The notes under the pieces: generated by a model | Told to the model about the DNA's origin: nothing | What the model saw: only the letters and a program-made list of their open reading frames with translations | The model's database searches: none | Position numbers and translations under genes: made by a program | Shown: piece after piece, positions 1 to 8,777 of the stretch | How the letters are laid out: each line of letters opens with the position of its first letter | How positions within the stretch are numbered: position 1 is the first letter of the stretch | Assembly (NCBI GenBank): GCA_027349615.1 | Contig: DAIEML010000008.1 | Location: 1-20,847, forward strand | Length of the DNA stretch: 20,847 nt | Source of the DNA: Ignavibacteriales bacterium | Lineage (GTDB): Bacteria > Bacteroidota > Ignavibacteria > Ignavibacteriales > Ignavibacteriaceae | Reading direction: 5' to 3'

Positions 1-1232
1 GCTAAATCGCCTAATCCGCCAGCTAAGTTTATATAGTACAAATAATTTTTACCCATAGCATATTCTATGTTTCCAGGACTTTTCACTTGCCCATAGATAT
101 ATACTGTATTTATTTTAGATGGTATTATTATATAATCGCCATTTTTAACTTTTAGATTTGCAATTGATGAGTTCTTATCCAAGACACTATCAAAATTGAT
201 TGATGATTCATTCAACATTTGTCTTATCATTTCATCTATTGAAAAGAATCCAGTGTCTTGTTCTGTCAATGTAGTTGTTCTAAGCATTCTGTCTTTTTCA
301 TATTCAAACATAATTGGATTTGGATATTCATTTAAATATTGATTTTGCTTCTGGTCATTTAATCCAAATTGATTTTGTAAAATAAATTCTAAATTTGTTC
401 CTCTTAATAATTTAGCTCTGCGTAACGATGCTTGTTTTGTAAAACCACCCGCATCTTCAATTACTTCTTTTAAAGTTGTATTATTTTTTGTAATTGGAAT
501 TTCTCCTGGACGTTCTACTTCCCCAAAAACGTTGACACTAAACTCTTTCCTTTGTGTTTCATCAGCAAGGATTACTATTCTATCTCCTCTTTGTAAAGGA
601 TAATCGCTGTTTACATCAACAACTATCTTATCCATTTTTTCACCGTCATAATTAAGTCTATATATTTCAGCTTTGGAAACATTTTCATAGGCTTTATTAA
701 TTCCTTGTGCTAATTGAATTGCATCAGATAATTTATCTCCATCGACAAAAGGAAATTTATTTGGATTATTTACAGCGCCGGAAATTGAGAAAAAATCTCT
801 TTCAAAATCAACTGGCGGGAAAATTAATATGTCATCATTTTTCAAATATGGGTTATCTTTAAAATCTCCTGTTAATCTATATTTTAAAAGATCTAAATGA
901 AAAATTTCTCCATCAGCTCTTTTCAAAGTAATATTTCTTAAAGAAAAATTTTTTAATTTTTTATCAATCATAGTTAAAAGTTTCGGATCTGTTATATTTC
1001 TTAAAGCATTGGCTCGAGCTTCATTATACATTTGAGTAACAAATGCATCTACTCTTTCATTTAAGTAGGCAGGGAAAGTTCCTGTTGTTAAAAAATCTCC
1101 GCCGATGGTAACACTTATGGCTGCTGCTCTAAAAGATGATGAGCTAATTCCGCTTGAGGTTTTTTCTTCATCTTGCGCTTTGATTATTGTTATTGATAAA
1201 AGTATAAAACAAACAAAAAAGATTTTTTTCAT
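1..1232 (-). CDS. SLBB-domain polysaccharide export protein, 3' end cut by window edge
   Basis: An open frame runs from ATG at 1232 to the left edge without a stop, giving 410 codons. The first 20 residues (MKKIFFVCFILL..., ending KAQ) form a signal peptide. Three SLBB-like beta-grasp repeats are visible: about residues 148-193 (FSISGAVNNPNKFPF), 232-277 (VNVFGEVERPGEIPI, then LKEVIEDAGGF) and 377-410 (VYIYGQVKSPGNIEY, then LAGGLGDL). SLBB repeats are known from Wza/BexD-type exporters, where they sit in the periplasm or outer membrane and help pass polysaccharide out of the cell. I do not see a clear classical Poly_export N-terminal domain, so it may be an SLBB-only relative. An AGGA Shine-Dalgarno sequence lies about 9 nt before the ATG. 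It follows rfbB by 33 nt on the same strand, so the pair is probably co-transcribed and belongs to a surface-polysaccharide locus continuing leftwards. Family is confident; exact substrate is unknown. Confidence 0.85.
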   Translation of the reverse strand, partial: MKKIFFVCFILLSITIIKAQDEEKTSSGISSSSFRAAAISVTIGGDFLTTGTFPAYLNERVDAFVTQMYNEARANALRNITDPKLLTMIDKKLKNFSLRNITLKRADGEIFHLDLLKYRLTGDFKDNPYLKNDDILIFPPVDFERDFFSISGAVNNPNKFPFVDGDKLSDAIQLAQGINKAYENVSKAEIYRLNYDGEKMDKIVVDVNSDYPLQRGDRIVILADETQRKEFSVNVFGEVERPGEIPITKNNTTLKEVIEDAGGFTKQASLRRAKLLRGTNLEFILQNQFGLNDQKQNQYLNEYPNPIMFEYEKDRMLRTTTLTEQDTGFFSIDEMIRQMLNESSINFDSVLDKNSSIANLKVKNGDYIIIPSKINTVYIYGQVKSPGNIEYAMGKNYLYYINLAGGLGDL

Positions 1233-1265
1233 TTAGAAAATCCTGTAAATAATTCTTAAAAGAAA

Positions 1266-2276
1266 TTATAATTTATATTGAGTTTCATAATATTTTTGAT
1301 ATTCACCATTAATTATTCTCTCCCACCAGCTTTTATTTTGGACATACCAATCGATGGTTTTTTCAATCGCTTTTTCAAAAGAAAATTCAGGAGTCCAGCC
1401 AAGTTCTTTTTTAATTTTTGTGGAGTCAATTGCATATCGTCTGTCGTGTCCTGGCCTATCTTTTACAAATTGGATTAAATCTTCCGACTTATGTAAGTAT
1501 TTCAAAATTAATTTTACAATTTCAATATTGGGTAGTTCGTTGCTTGCACCAATATTATATATTTCACCAACTTTTCCTTTTTCTAAAACAAGATTAATTG
1601 CTTTATTATGGTCAATAACATAGATCCAATCCCTAACATTTAATCCATCACCATAAACCGGAAGTTTTTTATTGTTGAGCGAATTTATAATCATCAATGG
1701 AATGAGTTTTTCCGGGAACTGAAATGGCCCGTAATTGTTGGAACATCTTGTAACGACAACTGGCATTCCAAAAGTATGATGGAAAGCCAATGCCATCATA
1801 TCTGCGGCTGCTTTACTTGAAGCGTAAGGACTGTTTGGGGATAGAGGAGTATTTTCCGAAAATAAACCTTCTTTGCCAAGGCTCCCATAAACTTCATCAG
1901 TAGAAATCTGTAAAAATTTTTCAACTTCAAATTTGCGCGCCGTTTCTAAAAGTAAATTTGTTCCAATAACATTTGTTCGAAAAAATATTTCTGAACCTGA
2001 AATACTTCGGTCAACATGGGATTCGGCTGCAAAGTTTACAACATATTTAATTTTAAATTTTTCAAAAATAAAATTAACTAAATCAGAATTAGCAATATCA
2101 CCTCTTACAAAATGATAATTCTTTTTTGCCTGAGATGATTTTAGATTTTCAAGATTACCTGCATAAGTAAGCTTATCCAAATTTATAATTAAAAAATCAT
2201 CCCTTTCATTAAGAATATAATTTATATAATTACTTCCGATAAATCCTGCACCGCCTGTTACTAAAATATTTTTCAT
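1266..2276 (-). CDS. rfbB: dTDP-glucose 4,6-dehydratase
   Basis: Converts dTDP-glucose to dTDP-4-keto-6-deoxyglucose, the second step of dTDP-rhamnose and related deoxysugar synthesis, in the cytoplasm with bound NAD. This is an extended SDR enzyme of 336 residues, normal for RmlB. Visible motifs: NAD-binding TGGAGFIG at 7-14, the catalytic STDEVYG with T126-D127-E128 (Asp-Glu pair specific to sugar 4,6-dehydratases), and YASSK with Y151 and K155. The C-terminal RPGHDRRYAID is also typical. An AGGAG Shine-Dalgarno sequence overlaps the TAG stop of the upstream gene (TTTTTAGGAGTTAAATG), so translation of the two may be coupled. No rmlA, rmlC or rmlD is present here; they must lie elsewhere or further left. 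Neighbouring SLBB exporter supports a role in surface polysaccharide. Confidence 0.95.
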   Translation of the reverse strand: MKNILVTGGAGFIGSNYINYILNERDDFLIINLDKLTYAGNLENLKSSQAKKNYHFVRGDIANSDLVNFIFEKFKIKYVVNFAAESHVDRSISGSEIFFRTNVIGTNLLLETARKFEVEKFLQISTDEVYGSLGKEGLFSENTPLSPNSPYASSKAAADMMALAFHHTFGMPVVVTRCSNNYGPFQFPEKLIPLMIINSLNNKKLPVYGDGLNVRDWIYVIDHNKAINLVLEKGKVGEIYNIGASNELPNIEIVKLILKYLHKSEDLIQFVKDRPGHDRRYAIDSTKIKKELGWTPEFSFEKAIEKTIDWYVQNKSWWERIINGEYQKYYETQYKL

Positions 2277-2283
2277 TTAACTC

Positions 2284-3054
2284 CTAAAAAGAAAATAGTC
2301 CGACATAAATTCCGGTTTGAATGAAAAAGCTGTTCCCTCTTATTCCCCAAGGAACGTTTGATAAACTATTGCCATTGTCATAAGTCCAGCTATCGCCAAA
2401 TGTAAGTTGATAACCAGTTCCAACATGAATACAAATTAAATGGTAAGCTGGAAAGTCAAAGCTTAAAGTTGGATTGAAAATCCAAAAGCTATTTTTTATA
2501 GTTGAACTAAAAGTAGAGCTTGATTGATTTTCAGCTTGCTGCCAAAAATATTGCCAATCAACATTACCTAAATTTTTATAAAGTTGAACTGTTAAACTTC
2601 CTCTTCCAATTGTTGCGCCGATTGAAACTCCAAAATTTTTTATGAATGGAATTGTGTAATCAATAGTTAAGCCGCCTCCGCTTAGTGAATAAATTGCTTC
2701 CTTCTTTTCACTTACATAAATTGGGGTTGGGTCTGTAGCTTGAGAAATTTTTACTAATAAAATTGAAGAACTTGAATGTGATCCGCTGAATCCTATTCCT
2801 CCAATTCTAATATTTGGAATTATGCCAAGATAAATAAAACCGCTGCCGCCCGAAGTATAAAATCCACTTGTTGGTAAATCTGGAACTCCAAAACTTTTTA
2901 GTTGTGAATTGATAGTACTAAAATTTGGTATAATCCATCCCCCAACATATCCACCGCCGCCGCCAAATGGTGCGTCATAAAAAGATGATTCCTGTGGAAA
3001 AATTAATTTAGTTGTTAATATAAAAATGAATATAAACGCAAAGATTTTGTTCAT
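2284..3054 (-). CDS. Gly-rich secreted protein, probable outer-membrane beta-barrel, unknown function
   Basis: I do not recognise a named family. The 256-residue product starts with a signal peptide (MNKIFAFIFIFILTTKLIFPQ) followed by a glycine run, APFGGGGGYVGGW at 28-40. The rest shows alternating hydrophobic and polar residues with many Gly, Ser and Thr (for example IPNIRIGGIGFSG, GVSIGATIGRGSLTV) and ends in FFIQTGIYVGLFSF with a terminal Phe, the pattern of an outer-membrane beta-strand and barrel C-terminus. No catalytic motif is visible. It lies 142 nt downstream of the transglutaminase gene with a candidate promoter in between, and its stop codon overlaps the rfbB ribosome-binding site. 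Export is confident, barrel nature is inference. Confidence 0.7.
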   Translation of the reverse strand: MNKIFAFIFIFILTTKLIFPQESSFYDAPFGGGGGYVGGWIIPNFSTINSQLKSFGVPDLPTSGFYTSGGSGFIYLGIIPNIRIGGIGFSGSHSSSSILLVKISQATDPTPIYVSEKKEAIYSLSGGGLTIDYTIPFIKNFGVSIGATIGRGSLTVQLYKNLGNVDWQYFWQQAENQSSSTFSSTIKNSFWIFNPTLSFDFPAYHLICIHVGTGYQLTFGDSWTYDNGNSLSNVPWGIRGNSFFIQTGIYVGLFSF

Positions 3055-3074
3055 AACTCTGATTAATAATTAAA

Positions 3075-3105
3075 TAAATTTACCAAAGGCATTCTAAAAA
3101 ACAAA
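3075..3105 (-). promoter_or_regulatory. Candidate TTTG-N19-TAnnTTTG type promoter
   Basis: On the minus strand, TTTG at 3105-3102 is followed after 19 nt by TAAATTTA at 3082-3075, which matches 7 of 8 positions of the Bacteroidota -7 element TAnnTTTG. It would start transcription roughly 15 nt upstream of the gene beginning at 3054. The surrounding DNA is AT-rich, so a chance match is possible. Confidence 0.35.
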
Positions 3106-3196
3106 GGAAGTCTTATAAGTAAAATAATTGAAAATGGAATTACAAAATAGAATCTGAATCAGTTTAGTTTAAGTCAATATTATTGGTATTGCTAAA

Positions 3197-4627
3197 CTAT
3201 TGTTTGATATATTCAACATCCATGTGATAATCCCATTGATCGAAATAAATATTTCCTCCGCGCCATTCAACTTCACCTCTTTGAAAATCAGTTGTCTCAC
3301 TTCTAGGATAAATTTTGGAAGGAAACAATGGCTGACCATAATCATTATTCACCACCAATCGGTAAGAATCCATTCCACCGATATAATAATATTTTACTTT
3401 TGGATCTTGTGAATCCTGAATTCCAAAATTTTGATCGAGAGGAACCCAGCCGTAACCGTTAAGATAAATTTCTCCCCAATCATGAAGATTAACACCACCA
3501 GGATGCATCATCCAGCCGCTTTGCCATTTACAAGGAATACCATTGTACCTTGCAAGAGTCATAAATGTTAAAGTCATTATGCCGCAATCGCCATGCATGT
3601 TATTAATGCAGTAAGAAGAAATATCATTTATTGTAGAATATTCTCTCGCACTTGCCCATGGAATGTGGTCGTTAATCCAGGTGTATATCTTTTTAACTTT
3701 CTCATAAGGATTCGTTTCATTCCCAACAATTTCTTTTGACAATTTTTTTATTTGATCGGTAAAAACTATATGCGGCGGGCGTTCTGCTGTGTATTCTTTA
3801 TAGATTTCTGACGTTGTATCGTAAGGCTTTACTTTGTTAGGATCAATATTATGAAATTCAGAATATGAAGTATACTCAAGCTGCATTTGGAATACCGTCG
3901 GTTTTCCTTTCTCCGCGACTTTTTCCATATACAAAGTTTTTTGCGGATGAGAATCATTTGCAATTATATATTCATTTGAATTTACCGAAAGAAGTTTAAT
4001 ATCTCTTTGCCGCTTTACATCGCCGCGTGGATAAGGAAGCCAGCAGCGAATAACCTCACCAGTAGGAACAGCATCTGGATTAACTGTTAATGTATAAGTA
4101 ATCTTCATCTTCACGGGATTTACAAATACTTTTCCGCTTTCTAAACTTTCTTTTACTGACTCCGGTATGTGAGTTTTTAAGAATACACGCCATGCATCCG
4201 GCTTTTCACCATCAATTTCTTCTTTTATTTTTTTTGCTTCAGCATTTATTCTAAAAAGATTTGGAACTGCATTATGAAAAAATATTTTTTTGCCGTCAAT
4301 AATTTTCATCTCAAGTGATTTATCTTTTTCCCACGCTGCGAGCATTTTTTCATTCAAGTCAGGATAATATTTCTTCAAACCTTTGTTCACAAAATCTTCA
4401 TTGCGGTCAAAGTCCAATCTAATTCTGTGCATTACATCTATTTGGAAATTTAGATTGTACTTTTCGGTTTCAGATAATGTTTTATCAGCCAAGATATTTT
4501 TTATCAGCTTTTCCGCTTTTGTAAAATTTCCCTCTGAAATTTGCTTATTAACTTCAGGATATTTTGTTTGCGCTTTCAATGCGGCTCCTATCGTCAGTAT
4601 CAAAATAAAGATAAATATTTTTTTCAT
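3197..4627 (-). CDS. Secreted transglutaminase-like cysteine protein
   Basis: A 476-residue protein with signal peptide MKKIFIFILILTIGAALKAQ. The C-terminal half carries a transglutaminase-like (papain-fold) core. The catalytic Cys is C348 in HGDCG, the His is H382 in NLHDWGEIYL, and the Asp is D398 in WVPLDQNFG, so the full triad is present. Before it, about 165-290 is a beta-rich segment (MKITYTLTVNPDAVPTGEVI and following) common upstream of this domain in bacterial members. About 20-110 is helical and contains no motif I know. Bacterial secreted members of this superfamily are mostly proteases or of unknown activity rather than true cross-linking enzymes, so substrate cannot be given. The gene is divergent from anmK with a 99-nt shared upstream region. 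The domain call is strong; the biological role is open. Confidence 0.88.
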   Translation of the reverse strand: MKKIFIFILILTIGAALKAQTKYPEVNKQISEGNFTKAEKLIKNILADKTLSETEKYNLNFQIDVMHRIRLDFDRNEDFVNKGLKKYYPDLNEKMLAAWEKDKSLEMKIIDGKKIFFHNAVPNLFRINAEAKKIKEEIDGEKPDAWRVFLKTHIPESVKESLESGKVFVNPVKMKITYTLTVNPDAVPTGEVIRCWLPYPRGDVKRQRDIKLLSVNSNEYIIANDSHPQKTLYMEKVAEKGKPTVFQMQLEYTSYSEFHNIDPNKVKPYDTTSEIYKEYTAERPPHIVFTDQIKKLSKEIVGNETNPYEKVKKIYTWINDHIPWASAREYSTINDISSYCINNMHGDCGIMTLTFMTLARYNGIPCKWQSGWMMHPGGVNLHDWGEIYLNGYGWVPLDQNFGIQDSQDPKVKYYYIGGMDSYRLVVNNDYGQPLFPSKIYPRSETTDFQRGEVEWRGGNIYFDQWDYHMDVEYIKQ

Positions 4628-4726
4628 AGCAAATGATAGTTATTTTTGTTGTTAAGTTGATACAAATATACAAATTTGAAAATTTAATTTTCAGAAAACT
4701 GTCAAAGTTTCTTAAACATTATTTTT

Positions 4727-5920
4727 ATGAAAATTCAAGAATTAGAAAAATTATCTCGTAAGAAAATAAAATATGTAATTGGATTGATGTCCGGAACTTC
4801 TCTGGACGGCGTTGATACAGTATTAGTAAAAATTGAAAACAGTGGAACAAAAACAAAAATAAATCAACTTGGATTCATAACTCATCCGTTTCCCCTCGGC
4901 CTAAAAAAAAGAATATTGGAAAACTCAGCAATAAACAGTGGAAATGTTACAGACATTTGTAAATTGAATTTTCTTATTCCTTTGGTCTATGTTGATGCCG
5001 TAAAATCACTTTGTAAGAAATTTAAATTTCCTTTAAACAAAATAGATTTAATTGGATCTCACGGACAGACAATTCACCATCTTCCATCAAAAGAAAAATT
5101 TTATGGTTATAAATTTGGTTCAACATTGCAAATTGCCGATCCAATGGTGATTGCAAAATTAACCGGCATTACAACAATCGGAGATTTTCGTACTGGCGAT
5201 ATTGCACTCGGCGGAGAAGGCGCGCCGCTTGTTCCTTATTTTGATTATTTGCTCTTTCATTCTAAAAATATTAACCGAGCTTTGTTGAACATCGGCGGGA
5301 TTTCTAACATAACAGTGCTTAATAAAAATTTTGATTCTTCAAAAGTCTTAGCGTTCGACACCGGCCCGGGAAATATGATGATTGATATTACAGCGAAGAA
5401 ATTTTTTAACAAAGAATTTGATAAAAATGGTTTGATCGCTTCGTCTGGAGAAATAAATGAAAAATTAATTTTGGCATTAATTAAAAAAGATAATTTCATC
5501 GAAAAGAAAATTCCTAAATCTACAGGCAGAGAATATTATGGAAAGGAATTTCTCTCAGCATTATTTAAAAAATTTAATCGGGTTTCTAAAGAAGATTGGA
5601 TTGCAACAGTTACAACTTTTACTGCTTACGGTGTATTTCGTAATTATGAAAAGTTTGTTAAAAGTGAAACTGAAATAGAAGAGTTATTTGTAAGCGGTGG
5701 AGGTTCTCACAATAAATTTTTAATGAAGTCGCTTCAAAATTATTTTGGTAAAAACGTAGAAGTTAAAAAAGTTGAAGCTTTAGGTGTTTCATCCGATTCA
5801 AAAGAAGCAATTTGTTTTGCTGTATTAGCGAACGAAACGGTTTCCGGAAATCCATCAAACATCCCAAGAGTTACCGGTGCGTCTAAGCCAACTATTCTTG
5901 GTAAAATTTGTTTACCTTAA
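4727..5920 (+). CDS. anmK: Anhydro-N-acetylmuramic acid kinase
   Basis: Phosphorylates and opens 1,6-anhydro-MurNAc to MurNAc-6-phosphate using ATP, a cytoplasmic step of peptidoglycan recycling. The 397-residue sequence has the family signatures: GLMSGTSLDGVD at 19-30 (phosphate-binding loop), SHGQT at 111-115, DFRTGDIALGGEGAPLVP at 153-170 with the presumed catalytic Asp at D158, NIGGISN at 188-194 and DTGPGN at 211-216. The ATG at 4727 adds about 14 residues before the usual beginning of the fold. No good Shine-Dalgarno sequence precedes it, but no other in-frame start fits better. It is the only plus-strand gene in the window, divergent from the transglutaminase gene and convergent with the DUF4440-like gene, 11 nt away. 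A partner etherase such as murQ is not seen here. Confidence 0.96.
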   Translation: MKIQELEKLSRKKIKYVIGLMSGTSLDGVDTVLVKIENSGTKTKINQLGFITHPFPLGLKKRILENSAINSGNVTDICKLNFLIPLVYVDAVKSLCKKFKFPLNKIDLIGSHGQTIHHLPSKEKFYGYKFGSTLQIADPMVIAKLTGITTIGDFRTGDIALGGEGAPLVPYFDYLLFHSKNINRALLNIGGISNITVLNKNFDSSKVLAFDTGPGNMMIDITAKKFFNKEFDKNGLIASSGEINEKLILALIKKDNFIEKKIPKSTGREYYGKEFLSALFKKFNRVSKEDWIATVTTFTAYGVFRNYEKFVKSETEIEELFVSGGGSHNKFLMKSLQNYFGKNVEVKKVEALGVSSDSKEAICFAVLANETVSGNPSNIPRVTGASKPTILGKICLP

Positions 5921-5931
5921 ATAAATTAAAT

Positions 5932-6384
5932 TCAGCGGACAACATTTTCTTGCGCATTCACAGCTTGCCAAATGCCTTTTTGCTTTATAAACACATCAGT
6001 AAATATTGATTTGGATGTTGATTTTCCTTGGGGATCAAATGTTTCAACAATTCCTCTGGTAATGCCAACATTGCCATAAATTCTGACACTAAGTGAATCA
6101 AATTTTTGTGTCATTCCTTTCGGAAGAGGATGGTTTGTCGCACAATTAATTTGTTGGCTTTTTGTAAGGAAAATTCCTTGCGAAACAGGATGAATAAAAT
6201 CGTCAGCCAAAATTGAATTGAGAGAATCGGCATTGTGAAGATTTTTCAACCACTTTTTTTCTATTTCAATTATCCGTTGCTTTTCTTTTTTATGTTGAGA
6301 TTTAGATGAACACAAAGAGAATGTTTGAGATAAAATGAATAAAAACAAAACACCGAACAATTGAAGAAAAATTTTTTGTCTCAT
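5932..6384 (-). CDS. Secreted DUF4440/SnoaL-like (NTF2 fold) protein
   Basis: A small exported protein of 150 residues. I place the start at the ATG at 6384, because GGAG lies 7 nt before it and the product then begins with a normal signal peptide, MRQKIFLQLFGVLFLF. The in-frame ATG at 6399 (155 residues) has no ribosome-binding site. A Cys at residue 25 (FSLCSS) could be a loose lipidation site, but it is not a canonical lipobox. The mature part (IIEIEKKWLKNLHNADSLNSIL, then ADDFIHPVS...G, then VRIYGNVGITRGIVET, then TDVFIKQKGIWQAVNAQ) follows the strand and helix order of DUF4440/SnoaL-like domains, a cone-shaped fold used by enzymes and ligand-binding proteins alike. No catalytic residues can be assigned. 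It stands alone between convergent anmK and the end of the DUF1460 gene. Confidence 0.75.
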   Translation of the reverse strand: MRQKIFLQLFGVLFLFILSQTFSLCSSKSQHKKEKQRIIEIEKKWLKNLHNADSLNSILADDFIHPVSQGIFLTKSQQINCATNHPLPKGMTQKFDSLSVRIYGNVGITRGIVETFDPQGKSTSKSIFTDVFIKQKGIWQAVNAQENVVR

Positions 6385-6489
6385 CGAACAACTCCGCATT
6401 TTGTTCTGAGATTTTATAAAATCAGATGTTGAATTAATGTCTAATAAAAAACTTTTTGCTTCTATAATTTTTTGAAAAATATTCTGAAA

Positions 6490-7350
6490 TTACATTTTAG
6501 GTTCAATTGCACGAAGAACAATAATTCCGGTATCGGTTTTTATTTTTTTAAGATAGTCAGCCAATGGAATTTCTGTTATCTGGACTTTATATCCAACATT
6601 CGGCGCGTGCATAAAATGAATTCTTCCGTCATCCATCTTAACAGCAACTCCGACATGATTAATATCCAGGCCTTTTACATTTGAAGTAATCGCAATTAGA
6701 TCTCCGTTGTGAATTCCTTTTTCAACTTGAGCAACTTTTTCTTTTGGAATATAATAATATTCACGGCTGTTTATCGCTTCTTCTTGTTTCCTGATTACCG
6801 GAATAAACTTTGGATCATCTTTTAATTGGACATAAGAATCAGGATGAGTTGACATAAAATCAACGTTAAACTTTAATGGTTCACCTCCGATTTCTCTCGA
6901 AATATTTTTAACTATTCCTTTTGCTTCGTTGTTATAAATCCAATCAGAAAAATAATGAAGACGTGAAGGATATTGATCGATCTTTCCGTCTCTATATCTA
7001 ATTTTGGTCAGTTCTTTTTCATAATCCTTAAATGACGTTTTCTTTTCTTTGATGCATCTGGCGAAGGTTAGGGAATTTTCCAAAAATGTTGTGCAGTCGA
7101 GCCCGGTTAAATCAATTACAAGTGTTTCGGCCTTTCCTTTTTCAAGAGTATGGGCAACATAATCAGTGCCTAAAAAAGATTTTCCAATTGAAGCAATAAC
7201 ATCTCCGATTGGTTCGTTCTCAAGATTTTTATCAACAGCTAATTTGAATTTTGATTTACAGATTTCTTCATCTTTATCTGAAAAAATCTGCGAATAGCTA
7301 ATATTGATTAAAAATAAAGCTGCAATTAAACTTAATATAAAATTTTTCAT
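6490..7350 (-). CDS. DUF1460 (AmiA-like, NlpC/P60-related) cell-wall amidase
   Basis: A 286-residue exported protein with signal peptide MKNFILSLIAALFLINISYSQ. The nucleophile is C86 in GLDCTTFLENSL, in the characteristic LDCTTF context of DUF1460. SRLHYFSDW at 129-137, DINHVGV with H232, and RIHFMHA with H245/H248 supply the family's other conserved blocks. From memory of the literature, a characterised Bacteroides member is an N-acetylmuramoyl-L-alanine amidase preferring anhydro-muropeptides, which would place it in the periplasm upstream of AnmK in wall recycling. Its ATG overlaps the dnaB stop as ATGA (7347-7350), so its translation is probably coupled to dnaB, an odd partner for a wall enzyme. 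Family call is confident; substrate is inferred. Confidence 0.9.
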   Translation of the reverse strand: MKNFILSLIAALFLINISYSQIFSDKDEEICKSKFKLAVDKNLENEPIGDVIASIGKSFLGTDYVAHTLEKGKAETLVIDLTGLDCTTFLENSLTFARCIKEKKTSFKDYEKELTKIRYRDGKIDQYPSRLHYFSDWIYNNEAKGIVKNISREIGGEPLKFNVDFMSTHPDSYVQLKDDPKFIPVIRKQEEAINSREYYYIPKEKVAQVEKGIHNGDLIAITSNVKGLDINHVGVAVKMDDGRIHFMHAPNVGYKVQITEIPLADYLKKIKTDTGIIVLRAIEPKM

Positions 7351-8777
7351 ATGATGTCTTCTTCTGTGGGATAAGCTGTGTATTCTTCAATTTGTTTTGC
7401 ATGTGCAAGGTTTTCGAATCTTGCATACTCTTTTATAAATGCTAATCGGACTTCTCCGGTCGGGCCATTTCGTTGTTTGCCAATTATTACTTCGGCAATT
7501 CCATCGGTTGGAGTATTGTCATCCGAGAATGCTTTGATTCCGTAATACTCAGGACGATTCAAAAATAAAACTACGTCGGCATCTTGTTCGATAGAACCGG
7601 ATTCACGAAGATCAGAAAGCTGCGGGCGTTTATCGTTTCTTGTTTCAACCGCTCTATTTAATTGTGCAAGAGCGATTACTGGAATATTTAATTCTTTAGC
7701 AAGCGATTTTAATGATCTTGATATATGAGAAATTTCTCGTTCACGGCTTTCTGATTTTGCCGGCCCTTGCATCAACTGAAGGTAATCGATAATAATCATT
7801 CCGATATTTTTTTCAGCTTTCAGCCTTCTTGCTTTTGCTCTAATTTCAAGAACACTCTGAGCCGGCATGTCATCAACGTAAATTGGTGATTCAATTAATT
7901 TGTGTGCGTTCTTGCTAAGCTTAACTCCTTCTTCGTGAGGAAGCTTTCCGGTTCTTACTAGATGAGCATTCAATCTTCCTTCGGCGCAAAGCATACGAAT
8001 TACAAGTTGCATCGTTGACATTTCAAGACTAAAAATTCCAACAGGCACTTTATGATCGATCGCTGCATTACGCGCAAGTGTGAGCGCAAATGCAGTCTTG
8101 CCCATTGAAGGTCTTGCCGCGATAATAATCAAATCTGATTTTTGAAAACCGCCGAGCATTTCATCAAGTTCATAAAATCCTGTAGGCACCGAAAATTTTT
8201 GTTGAATGTTGGAATGAATAGCTTCGATATATTCAAGTGCATCTCTTACGGCTCTATCCATTCCTTGAAAAGATTTTTTTAGATGTGTTTCAGTTATTTC
8301 AAAAATTTTTCTTTCAGCTTCATCAAGAATATCAAACGCATCTTCAGTCCCTGCATAAGCCGCTTGCGCAATTTGATGCGAACTAGTTATCAATCCGCGA
8401 AGAATTTGTTTTTCTAAAATTATTTTAGCGTGATATTCTATATTTGCAGCTGAAGAAATATTCTGAGATAATTTGCTTAAATAAACCGCACCGCCTGCTT
8501 CTTCTATATGTTCACGCTTTTTTAATTCTTCATATAAAGTAACCGTATCAATCGGTTCACCGGAATCAAAAAGCGAAATCATCGCTTCAAAAATTAATTT
8601 ATGCTCTTTTAAATAGAAGCTATCCGAAGTCAAAAGTTCAATTGCTTTGGGCACTGCTTCTTTTTCAATCATCATAGCGCCAAGTACCGAAGCTTCTATT
8701 TCCGGTGCTGCTGGCGGCTTAACATCGGCTGGAACAATACTTTCTAATGCAATATTTAGTTTTCTAGTTTTCGCCAT
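7347..8777 (-). CDS. dnaB: Replicative DNA helicase DnaB
   Basis: The hexameric 5'-3' helicase that unwinds DNA at the replication fork and recruits primase. It has 476 residues, a usual length. The N-terminal helical domain covers about 25-170 (PPAAPEIEASVLGAMM start), followed by a linker and the RecA-fold motor. Walker A is ARPSMGKTAF at 221-230 (K227, T228), the catalytic Glu is E252 in FSLEMS, Walker B is IIIDYLQLM at 328-336, and QLNRAVE and QRNGPTG (435-441) follow. No intein or insertion is visible. The gene overlaps the upstream uracil-DNA glycosylase gene by 14 nt and the downstream DUF1460 gene by 4 nt, so the three form a tightly coupled operon. Confidence 0.97.
   Translation of the reverse strand: MAKTRKLNIALESIVPADVKPPAAPEIEASVLGAMMIEKEAVPKAIELLTSDSFYLKEHKLIFEAMISLFDSGEPIDTVTLYEELKKREHIEEAGGAVYLSKLSQNISSAANIEYHAKIILEKQILRGLITSSHQIAQAAYAGTEDAFDILDEAERKIFEITETHLKKSFQGMDRAVRDALEYIEAIHSNIQQKFSVPTGFYELDEMLGGFQKSDLIIIAARPSMGKTAFALTLARNAAIDHKVPVGIFSLEMSTMQLVIRMLCAEGRLNAHLVRTGKLPHEEGVKLSKNAHKLIESPIYVDDMPAQSVLEIRAKARRLKAEKNIGMIIIDYLQLMQGPAKSESREREISHISRSLKSLAKELNIPVIALAQLNRAVETRNDKRPQLSDLRESGSIEQDADVVLFLNRPEYYGIKAFSDDNTPTDGIAEVIIGKQRNGPTGEVRLAFIKEYARFENLAHAKQIEEYTAYPTEEDII

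Noticed and set aside
3172..3177. TTGACT box on the minus strand upstream of the gene ending at 2284
   Set aside because: No matching -10 or TAnnTTTG element at 17 or 20 nt; the candidate at 3075-3105 fits better.
4663..4670. TATATTTG on the minus strand upstream of the transglutaminase gene
   Set aside because: Good -7 match but no TTG about 20 nt upstream; not enough to call a promoter.
5900..5916. Inverted repeat GGTAAA-ATTTG-TTTACC at the anmK end as a bidirectional terminator
   Set aside because: Only 6 bp, lies inside the last anmK codons and has no U tract on either strand.
6385..6399. Upstream ATG giving a 155-residue DUF4440-like protein
   Set aside because: No ribosome site before it, whereas GGAG sits 7 nt before the ATG at 6384, which also gives a clean signal peptide.
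6410..6423. Perfect 14-nt palindrome GATTTTATAAAATC between the DUF1460 and DUF4440 genes
   Set aside because: Only A and T apart from the end pair, no T run after it on either strand and no second copy seen; such palindromes occur by chance in DNA this AT-rich.
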